DNA from: Synechococcaceae bacterium WBB_10_009 | Lineage (GTDB): Bacteria > Cyanobacteriota > Cyanobacteriia > PCC-6307 > Cyanobiaceae | Direction of reading: 5' to 3' | DNA length: 5,849 bases | NCBI GenBank assembly: GCA_010030955.1 | Contig: RHBP01000107.1 | Coordinates: 1-5,849, forward strand | Shown: positions 1 to 4,810 of the stretch, in pieces | How positions within the stretch are numbered: the first letter of the stretch is position 1 | Layout of the letters: every line of letters starts with the position of its first letter | Position numbers and translations under genes: made by a program | The notes under the pieces: generated by a model | Database searches by the model: none | The model's input: only the letters and a program-made list of their open reading frames with translations | Told to the model about the DNA's origin: nothing

Positions 1-1176
1 GGCATAGAGCACGTAGGGCTCCCGCAGCGGCCCATCGGCGGAGAACTCGCTGGTGCTGCCATCGATGAAGGTGCCCCCCGCCATCACCAGCTCACTGGCG
101 TAGCCGGGCATGGGGGCGGGCACCGGATCGAGGTAGGAGCCCACCGGCGAGCAAGCCTGGAAGGCGCGGCACACCGCCTTGAGCGGCTCCGGCCTTCCGA
201 AGCGCACCGCCTGAATCACATCGCTGCGCGGGCCGCCCACCGGCGGATTCACCGCATAGCCCAACCCATCGAACACCGCCGCCGTGAGCTCGGCGCAGAG
301 CAGGGCCTCGCTCACCATTTGCGGCGCCAAAAACAGGCCCTGGAACAGCAGCCGGTGCAGGTCGAAGCCCGTGCCCCCCTCCCGGCCGATGCCCGGGGCC
401 GTGAGGCGGCAGCAGGCCATCTCCACCAGCTCCTCGCGGCCCGCCACGTAGCCGCCGGTGGGGGCGATGGTGCCCCCCAGGTTTTTGATCAGCGAGCCGG
501 CCATCAGGTCGGCACCGACGGCGGTGGGCTCCTGCAGCTCCACCAGCTCGCCGTAGCAGTTGTCGACAAACACCAGGCAGCTGGGTTGCAGCGCCTTAAC
601 CCGCTCCACCAGGCGGCCGATCTGCGCCACCCCCAGCGACGGGCGCCAGCTGTAGCCGCAGCTGCGCTGGATCAGCACCATGCGGGTGGCGGGCCCCAGG
701 GCATCGGCCATGGCCGCCTCATCCACCGCCCCATCAGGGCCCAGGGGCAGCTCGTCGTAGCGAACACCAAACTCCGCCAGGGAGCCCTGGCCCTGGCCGC
801 GGATGCCGATCACCTCCTCCAGGGTGTCGTAGGGGCGACCGGTGAGGGCCAGCAGGCGGTCGCCGGGGCGCAGCACCCCAAACAGGGCGGCGGCGATGGC
901 ATGGGTGCCGCTCACAAACTGCAGGCGCACCGCGGCCGCCTCCGCCTGCAGCACCCGGGCAAAGACGCGATCGAGCACCTCACGGCCCAGGTCGCCGTGG
1001 CCGTAGCCGCTCACCGAGGCGAAGTGGTGCACCCCCAGGCGCTCCGCCGAAAAGGCCTCCAGCACCCGCCGCAGGCGCGGTTGCACCCCGGCGCGGCGCT
1101 GCGCCACCTGGGGGGCGATGCGCTCCAGGGCGGCGGCCACCTGATCGGCCGCCCAGGCCTGGTGGGGAGAGGTCAT
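1..1176 (-). CDS. Methionine gamma-lyase-like PLP-dependent protein ('aluminium resistance' family), C-terminus cut by window edge
   Basis: Reading from the ATG at 1176-1174 gives 392 codons without a stop, running off the left edge; the family is usually a little over 400 residues, so only a short C-terminal piece is missing. The protein is a fold-type I PLP enzyme. A phosphate-binding SGTH motif lies at residues 89-92 and the likely Schiff-base lysine is K231 in SLIKNLGG, followed by a conserved TGGYVAG segment. An IQRSCGYSWRP stretch precedes a predicted beta strand with VFVDNCYGE. These features match the Met_gamma_lyase family (often labelled 'aluminium resistance protein' or 'methionine gamma-lyase family'), a cytosolic group related to cystathionine beta/gamma-lyases. 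The real substrate is not established for cyanobacterial members, so the aluminium label should not be taken literally. A possible AGGA lies at 1191-1188 on this strand, 11 bases before the ATG. The gene is divergent from the first desaturase. Family assignment is firm; function is not. Confidence 0.9.
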   Translation of the reverse strand, partial: MTSPHQAWAADQVAAALERIAPQVAQRRAGVQPRLRRVLEAFSAERLGVHHFASVSGYGHGDLGREVLDRVFARVLQAEAAAVRLQFVSGTHAIAAALFGVLRPGDRLLALTGRPYDTLEEVIGIRGQGQGSLAEFGVRYDELPLGPDGAVDEAAMADALGPATRMVLIQRSCGYSWRPSLGVAQIGRLVERVKALQPSCLVFVDNCYGELVELQEPTAVGADLMAGSLIKNLGGTIAPTGGYVAGREELVEMACCRLTAPGIGREGGTGFDLHRLLFQGLFLAPQMVSEALLCAELTAAVFDGLGYAVNPPVGGPRSDVIQAVRFGRPEPLKAVCRAFQACSPVGSYLDPVPAPMPGYASELVMAGGTFIDGSTSEFSADGPLREPYVLYA

Positions 1177-1219
1177 GGCGGAGGCAGTCCTGGGGCCATG
1201 CTGCCGGTCGGGGGTCAGC

Positions 1220-1233
1220 CGTGGCCGGCCACG
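1220..1233. repeat. Perfect 14-bp palindrome CGTGGCCGGCCACG
   Basis: The sequence is its own reverse complement over all 14 bases and lies 44 bases upstream of the PLP-enzyme start codon, in the shared divergent region. It has no loop and no T-tract, so it does not look like a terminator. A dimeric-protein binding site is possible, but G+C bias makes such palindromes more likely by chance. Confidence 0.5.
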
Positions 1234-1493
1234 CATCCGACTAGATTTCGCCAATCTGTTGGCTCGGCTACAGCTTCGCGCTGGATCCAACCAACCAGGC
1301 CCAGCCATTCAGGCCAGTGGTGCGCAGGTCCCGTCCGCCGGGGCCACCGAGCGAATCCGAAGCCTGCGCATCCCCGAGGAGTTCACTTTGGTCTTAGCCC
1401 CAGATGCCGCCGGTGCGGCCCGCCCAGCAGGCATCCGTGTGGACCTGGGCGATCGCTCCAACGGCGACGCCGGCCCTGGCTACAGCGCCGCCC

Positions 1494-1499
1494 AGGAGG
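1494..1499 (+). promoter_or_regulatory. Shine-Dalgarno AGGAGG that sets the first desaturase start
   Basis: AGGAGG is complementary to the 16S rRNA tail and ends five bases before the ATG at 1505. It is the only strong ribosome-binding site in the upstream open frame. It favours the 287-residue desaturase over longer forms such as those starting at GTG 1439 or ATG 1175. Confidence 0.75.
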
Positions 1500-1504
1500 C
1501 CCGC

Positions 1505-2368
1505 ATGCGGGCGGCCCTGGTGGTGCCGCGCGCACCCCTGCCCCGCAGCCAGCGCACCTACAAGTTCGGCACCACCGGCTTCATGCTGGCCATCCACGTG
1601 GGGGCGGTGTTCGCCCTGCTGCCGCAGTTCTGGAGCTGGCAGGCGCTGGTGGTCTTGGCGGTTCTCTACTGGACCACGGTGCTCGGGGTGACCCTGGGTC
1701 TGCACCGCCTGGTGGCCCACCGCAGCTTCGTGGCCCCCAAATGGATGGAGCGGCTGCTGGTGCTGATGGGCTCCCTGGCCTGCCAGAGCGGTCCGATCGA
1801 ATGGGTGGGGCTGCACCGGCACCACCACAAGTTTTCCGACCAGCCCAACGACCACCACGACGCCGCCCGCGGCCTCTGGTGGGCCCACAGCGAGTGGATG
1901 CTGCACGACATCCCGGCCCTGCGGGAGCTGCACCGCTTCACCGGCGACCTGCAGCAGGACCCCTTCTACCGCTGGCTCGACCGTTGGTTCCTGCTGCTGC
2001 AGATCCCCCTCGGAGCCGCCCTCTACTGGTATGGCAATGCCGCCCAGGTGCACGGCGGCGGTCTGGGTCTGGTGCTGTGGGCCATCCCGCTGCGCCTGGT
2101 GCTCGTGTATCACGTCACCTGGCTGGTGAACTCCGCCACCCACGCCTGCGGCTACCGCAACTTCGATTGCCCCGACCTCTCGCGCAACTGCTGGTGGGTG
2201 GCGATCCTCAGCTTCGGCGAGGGCTGGCATAACAACCACCACGCCCACCCCTCCAGCGCCCGCCACGGCCTGCGCTGGTTTGAGTTCGACATCACCTGGC
2301 AACACATCAAGCTGCTGCGCCACTTCGGCTGGGCCCGCCGCATCCGCGAAGCCCGCTACCCGGCCTGA
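1505..2368 (+). CDS. desC: DesC-like acyl-lipid (delta-9) fatty-acid desaturase, upstream copy
   Basis: A 287-residue integral membrane di-iron desaturase. The three histidine boxes are present: HRLVAH at residues 67-72, HRHHH at 104-108 and HNNHH at 242-246, the ligands expected for the membrane-bound acyl-CoA/acyl-lipid desaturase family. A hydrophobic pair of segments (about residues 23-65) precedes box 1 and further hydrophobic stretches lie at about 160-205, fitting four membrane spans with the boxes on the cytoplasmic face. Cyanobacterial DesC enzymes put the first cis double bond at delta-9 of lipid-bound C16/C18 acyl chains using O2 and ferredoxin; the regiospecificity here is inferred from family. 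It is paralogous to the desaturase at 3179 (roughly 55-60% identical by eye) but has a much shorter N-terminus. The ATG at 1505 is chosen for the AGGAGG five bases upstream. The stop lies two bases from the stop of the convergent HTH gene. Confidence 0.9.
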   Translation: MRAALVVPRAPLPRSQRTYKFGTTGFMLAIHVGAVFALLPQFWSWQALVVLAVLYWTTVLGVTLGLHRLVAHRSFVAPKWMERLLVLMGSLACQSGPIEWVGLHRHHHKFSDQPNDHHDAARGLWWAHSEWMLHDIPALRELHRFTGDLQQDPFYRWLDRWFLLLQIPLGAALYWYGNAAQVHGGGLGLVLWAIPLRLVLVYHVTWLVNSATHACGYRNFDCPDLSRNCWWVAILSFGEGWHNNHHAHPSSARHGLRWFEFDITWQHIKLLRHFGWARRIREARYPA

Positions 2369-2377
2369 GCTCAGGCC
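2362..2377. repeat. Perfect 16-bp palindrome spanning two convergent stop codons
   Basis: GGCCTGAGCTCAGGCC is fully self-complementary and centred between the two genes. It holds the TGA of the desaturase (2366-2368) and, on the other strand, the TGA of the HTH gene (2373-2371). As RNA it could fold into a 6-bp stem with an AGCT loop from either transcript. No T-run follows in either direction, so it is not a standard intrinsic terminator, although it is the only candidate 3' structure for both genes. Confidence 0.6.
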
Positions 2378-3147
2378 TGCAGGGCCCGGCGAATGGCCTC
2401 CCCCAACCCCTCGGCGCCGAAAGATCCTGCGGGCTCCTGCAGGCGCTGGGCCCGTTGGCGCAACAGTTCCAGAAACTGATCGGCGCTGAGGTCGCTTTCC
2501 GTGAGGGCCCCCAGGGCCGCCAGGGTGCGGCGCAGGTCGGGCAGCTCCGCATCCAGCTCTTCGGCGCTGTAGTCGCGCTGGCCCGCCATCACTGCAGCGA
2601 AGTGATCCCGGCGCGCACGTTTGTCGACCGGGTAGGCCGCCAGCAGCTGATCGCGGCAGAGCCGCCAGGGGCGGCCGGCGGTGAACAGCTCCGCCAGGGC
2701 CGCGCTGAGGCCGGCGGCCTCGGGCCCGGCGATGCGCCAGTCGAAGGCGGCGGGCAGGGGCCGCAAGCCCACGAAAATCTCAAACAACTGCGCCGGCCCC
2801 AGGGGGATGCCGTCGTCCCCGACCAGGGCCAGGGCCGAGTGGCGCAGCGCCTGGAGCAGCTCCTGGGCATCGCCGAGCCGCTGCTCCAAGGGCGGCTCGA
2901 GGGCTCCGGCCCGCTGGGCGGCCAGCAGCTGGTTGATGCGGCCGAGGGCCACGAACAGCTCCGGGCCGGGGGAGGCCAGCTTGCGGTTGCGCAGGTTGGA
3001 GAGCTGGGAGTTGTGCACCCGGCCCAGCTCCAGACGCTCCGCCAGGGCCGGCAGCACCCGCTGGCTCCAGCCGTTGCGCTCATGCCAGACCCGGATCAGG
3101 TGCGCGAAGGCATCCCGCCCTGATTCGAGTTCGTCCCGCAACGCCAC
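2371..3147 (-). CDS. Unrecognised protein with N-terminal XRE-like helix-turn-helix
   Basis: A 258-residue protein that I cannot assign to a named family. Residues about 28-56 resemble an XRE/Cro-type helix-turn-helix: a first helix SQRVLPALAERLE, a short turn, then a putative recognition helix HNSQLSNLRNRKL, followed by a supporting helix ending near residue 76. A basic RNRK sits where many XRE domains have ERGK. The remaining 180 residues are Leu/Ala-rich and probably all-helical, with no membrane segment, signal peptide or catalytic motif. The start is GTG at 3147: the frame is closed by a TAA at 3177-3175 with no other start codon between, the only near alternative being TTG at 3141. It is divergent from the downstream desaturase (31-base gap) and convergent with the upstream one. 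Base composition and codon use look like its neighbours. A DNA-binding, possibly regulatory, role is inference from the HTH alone. Confidence 0.7.
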   Translation of the reverse strand: MALRDELESGRDAFAHLIRVWHERNGWSQRVLPALAERLELGRVHNSQLSNLRNRKLASPGPELFVALGRINQLLAAQRAGALEPPLEQRLGDAQELLQALRHSALALVGDDGIPLGPAQLFEIFVGLRPLPAAFDWRIAGPEAAGLSAALAELFTAGRPWRLCRDQLLAAYPVDKRARRDHFAAVMAGQRDYSAEELDAELPDLRRTLAALGALTESDLSADQFLELLRQRAQRLQEPAGSFGAEGLGEAIRRALQA

Positions 3148-3178
3148 GCGATACGAATCCGTACTGCTACGATTTTAA
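3148..3178. promoter_or_regulatory. 31-base divergent gap with shared A/T-rich core
   Basis: This is the whole space between the GTG of the leftward HTH gene and the first ATG of the rightward desaturase. The right end carries GATTTTAAAT, the most A/T-rich patch nearby; its TTTAAA centre is palindromic and could supply a -10 element on either strand (TAAAAT at 3177-3172 on minus, TTAAAT at 3175-3180 on plus). A near direct repeat, TACGAAT (3152-3158) and TACGATT (3168-3174), has its copies 16 bases apart start to start. No good -35 hexamer is visible for either direction. Promoter assignment is inference. Confidence 0.45.
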
Positions 3179-4174
3179 ATGATTCCGCCCCAAAGGCCCA
3201 TGCCGGCCCCCGTCTCCACTCCCCCCAGCGCCCCCAGGGGCGCCCAGCGGGCCGCCATCTCGCCCCCGGCGCGGGCGGCCCAGCTGCACCGGCCCCGCAA
3301 CGGCGCCCTGCCCCACCACTCCACCCCAGCCCCAGGGGCGCGGCGCGTCAACGGCCCCGTGCTGGGCTTCATGGCGGCCCTGCATGCGCTGGCGCTGGTG
3401 GCGCTGCTGCCGCAGTTCTGGAGCCTGCCGGCCCTGGCCACCCTGCTGGTGCTCTATTGGATCACCGCCTGCCTGGGGGTGACCATCGGCTACCACCGGC
3501 TGCTCAGCCACCGGGCCCTGCGGGTGCCCCGCTGGCTGGAGCGGTGCTTGGCCACCTGCGGCGCCCTCAGCTGCCAGCACGGGCCGATCGACTGGGTGGG
3601 GCTGCACCGCCACCACCACAAGTTTTCCGATACGGATGCGGATCACCACAACAGCCACCGCGGGTTTTGGTGGAGCCACCTGGGCTGGATGCTGGAAACG
3701 GTGCCCGCCCAGGGGGCCGTGGCGCGGCTCACGGGCGACCTGGCCACCGACCCCTACTACCGCTGGCTGAACCGCTGGTTTCTGCTGCTGCAGCTGCCCC
3801 TGGCCGGCCTGCTGTTCTGGATCGGCACCGCGACGGGGGCCGGCGGCTGGGCCCTGGTGCTGTGGGGCATCCCCTTGCGCCTGGTGCTCGTGTACCACTG
3901 CACCTGGTTGGTGAATTCCGCCACCCACCGCTGGGGCTACGTGCTGCACGACAGCGGCGATGGCTCCCGCAACAACCCCTGGGTGGCGGCCCTGACCTTC
4001 GGCGAGGGCTGGCACAACACCCACCACGCCTACCCCCACTCGGCGCGGCACGGCTGGGGTTGGCGGGAGCCCGACCTCACCTGGCTGCACATCCGCCTGC
4101 TGCAGCGCCTGGGCCTGGCCAGCCAGGTGCGCCTGCCCCAGGCCCTGCGGGAGCAGTCCCAAGCCGTGACGTAG
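3179..4174 (+). CDS. desC: DesC-like acyl-lipid (delta-9) fatty-acid desaturase, downstream copy
   Basis: A 331-residue membrane di-iron desaturase with HRLLSH at residues 106-111, HRHHH at 143-147 and HNTHH at 279-283, plus hydrophobic segments at about 59-103 and 200-250, as expected for a four-span enzyme. Like other cyanobacterial DesC proteins it probably inserts the delta-9 double bond into lipid-bound acyl chains in plasma and thylakoid membranes, with ferredoxin as donor (family knowledge). It lies next to rplI-dnaB, so it is probably the positional orthologue of the desC found beside rplI in related genomes. Residues 1-55 form a Pro/Ala/Arg-rich, likely disordered extension that the upstream paralogue lacks. 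An in-frame TAA directly precedes ATG 3179, so the frame cannot start earlier. ATG 3200 (324 residues) is a real alternative, because 3179 overlaps the A/T-rich putative -10 patch and has no Shine-Dalgarno. Which marine Synechococcus subtype (desC3, desC4 or other) it is cannot be decided here. Confidence 0.91.
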   Translation: MIPPQRPMPAPVSTPPSAPRGAQRAAISPPARAAQLHRPRNGALPHHSTPAPGARRVNGPVLGFMAALHALALVALLPQFWSLPALATLLVLYWITACLGVTIGYHRLLSHRALRVPRWLERCLATCGALSCQHGPIDWVGLHRHHHKFSDTDADHHNSHRGFWWSHLGWMLETVPAQGAVARLTGDLATDPYYRWLNRWFLLLQLPLAGLLFWIGTATGAGGWALVLWGIPLRLVLVYHCTWLVNSATHRWGYVLHDSGDGSRNNPWVAALTFGEGWHNTHHAYPHSARHGWGWREPDLTWLHIRLLQRLGLASQVRLPQALREQSQAVT

Positions 4175-4218
4175 GCTGATCGATCGCTTCAGCGTTGCTC
4201 GTTCGTTCGTCGTTTCCC
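4175..4218 (+). promoter_or_regulatory. rplI leader without Shine-Dalgarno
   Basis: The 44 bases between the desaturase stop and the rplI ATG contain GCTGA (4175-4179) and TCAGC (4189-4193) flanking a CGATCG core, a weak 5-bp stem. They are followed by a pyrimidine-rich GTTCGTTCGTCGTTTCCC run up to the start codon. No purine-rich ribosome-binding site is present. The short spacing allows co-transcription from the desaturase, though a separate rplI promoter inside the desaturase end cannot be excluded. Confidence 0.4.
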
Positions 4219-4677
4219 ATGGCCAAGCGCGTTTCCGTGGTCCTCAGCGAGGACGTCCTCAGCCTGGGCAAGGACGGCGATCTGGTGGAGGTGGCCCCCG
4301 GCTACGCCCGCAACTTCCTGCTGCCCCAGGGCAAAGCCGTGCCGGTGACCCCCGCCGTGCTGCGCCAGGTGGAGCACCGCCGCGCCAAGGAACTGGAGCG
4401 CCAGGCGGCCCTCAAGGCCGAGGCCGTGGCCTTCCGCACCGCCCTCGACACCATCGGCCGCTTCACCGTGAAGAAGCAGACCGGCGGCGACGACGTGCTG
4501 TTTGGCACCGTGACCAACGCCGACGTGGCTGAGGCGATCGAGGCCGCCACCAAGAAAGAGGTGGATCGCCGCGACATCACCGTGCCCGAAATCCACCGCA
4601 CCGGCACCTACAAGGTGCAGGTGAAGCTGCACAGCGAGGTCACCGCGGAGATCAATCTGGACGTGGTCAGCCACTGA
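4219..4677 (+). CDS. rplI: 50S ribosomal protein bL9
   Basis: A 152-residue protein that matches bL9 along its full length (typical family length is about 150). The N-terminal RNA-binding domain carries the L9 signature at residues 17-44: a G-x2-G pattern, then VAPGYARNFLLPQGKA. A long charged connecting helix follows at about 45-80 (alternating Arg, Glu, Lys and Ala), then the C-terminal domain with LFGTVTNADVAEAI near 95-108. L9 binds domain V of 23S rRNA near the L1 stalk and reaches toward the neighbouring ribosome, helping frame maintenance. The ATG at 4219 gives the canonical start MAKRVSVVL; no Shine-Dalgarno precedes it. Its neighbours are a desaturase 44 bases upstream and dnaB 133 bases downstream, an rplI-dnaB pairing common in bacteria. 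Confidence 0.98.
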   Translation: MAKRVSVVLSEDVLSLGKDGDLVEVAPGYARNFLLPQGKAVPVTPAVLRQVEHRRAKELERQAALKAEAVAFRTALDTIGRFTVKKQTGGDDVLFGTVTNADVAEAIEAATKKEVDRRDITVPEIHRTGTYKVQVKLHSEVTAEINLDVVSH

Positions 4678-4682
4678 GGCTG

Positions 4683-4699
4683 GGCCGCCACAGGCGGCC
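4683..4699 (+). other. GC-rich hairpin just after rplI
   Basis: GGCCGCC (4683-4689) and GGCGGCC (4693-4699) pair as a 7-bp all-GC stem with an ACA loop, five bases past the rplI stop. The following bases are GGTTCTGCC, with no T-run, so it is not a classical intrinsic terminator. It may protect the 3' end of the rplI transcript or help terminate it. Confidence 0.5.
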
Positions 4700-4700
4700 G

Positions 4701-4740
4701 GTTCTGCCAACAAGCTGCACGTTCTGCCCGCAGACTGCAC
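4701..4740 (+). repeat. Two tandem 20-base imperfect repeats
   Basis: The unit at 4701-4720 (GTTCTGCCAACAAGCTGCAC) is directly followed by 4721-4740 (GTTCTGCCCGCAGACTGCAC). They match at 16 of 20 positions, with identical ends GTTCTGCC and CTGCAC. They fill most of the space between the rplI hairpin and the terminator, upstream of dnaB. Regulatory binding sites or a chance short duplication are both possible. Confidence 0.6.
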
Positions 4741-4754
4741 AATGACCTTCCCCG

Positions 4755-4787
4755 GCCGTCAGCCCCCCAGGGGTCTGGCGGCTTTTT
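4755..4787 (+). terminator. Intrinsic (rho-independent) terminator between rplI and dnaB
   Basis: GCCGTCAG (4755-4762) pairs with CTGGCGGC (4775-4782) as an 8-bp stem with one G-T pair. It continues after one C-T mismatch with CCC (4764-4766) pairing to GGG (4771-4773) around a CCAG loop. Five T residues (4783-4787) follow at once. This is the best terminator-like structure in the window and should end transcripts coming from rplI. It leaves only 23 bases before dnaB, so dnaB either has a promoter overlapping this region or relies on read-through. Confidence 0.75.
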
Positions 4788-4810
4788 GATCGCGTCCCCC
4801 TCCAGGCCCC

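Larger units (their letters stand above)
1177..1504. other. Divergent intergenic region (328 bases), likely promoters in both directions
   Basis: This stretch separates the leftward PLP enzyme from the rightward desaturase. The desaturase frame stays open back to 1175, but the translated extension is low-complexity, has no family-like motif and would start inside the neighbour's start codon, so I treat it as non-coding. It contains a perfect 14-bp palindrome (1220-1233), a comparatively A/T-rich island at about 1240-1265 with a small inverted repeat (AGATT at 1243-1247, AATCT at 1253-1257), one complete HIP1 core GCGATCGC at 1449-1456, and a Shine-Dalgarno sequence at 1494-1499. I see no convincing pair of -35 and -10 hexamers on either strand. 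Confidence 0.6.

Noticed and set aside
1449..1456. GCGATCGC octamer
   Set aside because: This is the HIP1 core that is over-represented in many cyanobacteria. A single copy supports the taxonomic guess but is not a feature by itself.
1175..1504. N-terminal extension of the first desaturase to ATG 1175 or GTG 1439
   Set aside because: The extension lacks family-like sequence, would overlap the neighbour's start codon (1175) and has no ribosome-binding site comparable to AGGAGG at 1494-1499.
319..2232. A 637-codon open frame on the plus strand
   Set aside because: It runs antisense to the PLP enzyme and then out of frame with the first desaturase. The product is low-complexity Ala/Gly/Arg/Pro/His text with no motif, as expected from G+C-rich third positions. 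The real genes on these bases carry clear family motifs.
1394..2323. Long minus-strand open frame antisense to the first desaturase, and a similar one at 3167-4162 antisense to the second
   Set aside because: Both are mirror images of the desaturase codons: they translate to Gly/Gln/His/Val-rich repeats, and they resemble each other only because the sense genes are paralogues.
2455..3123. Plus-strand open frame of 222 codons opposite the HTH gene
   Set aside because: It has Gln/Gly/Ala-rich composition without motifs. The minus-strand frame is longer, ends and begins tightly against its neighbours, and has an HTH-like pattern.
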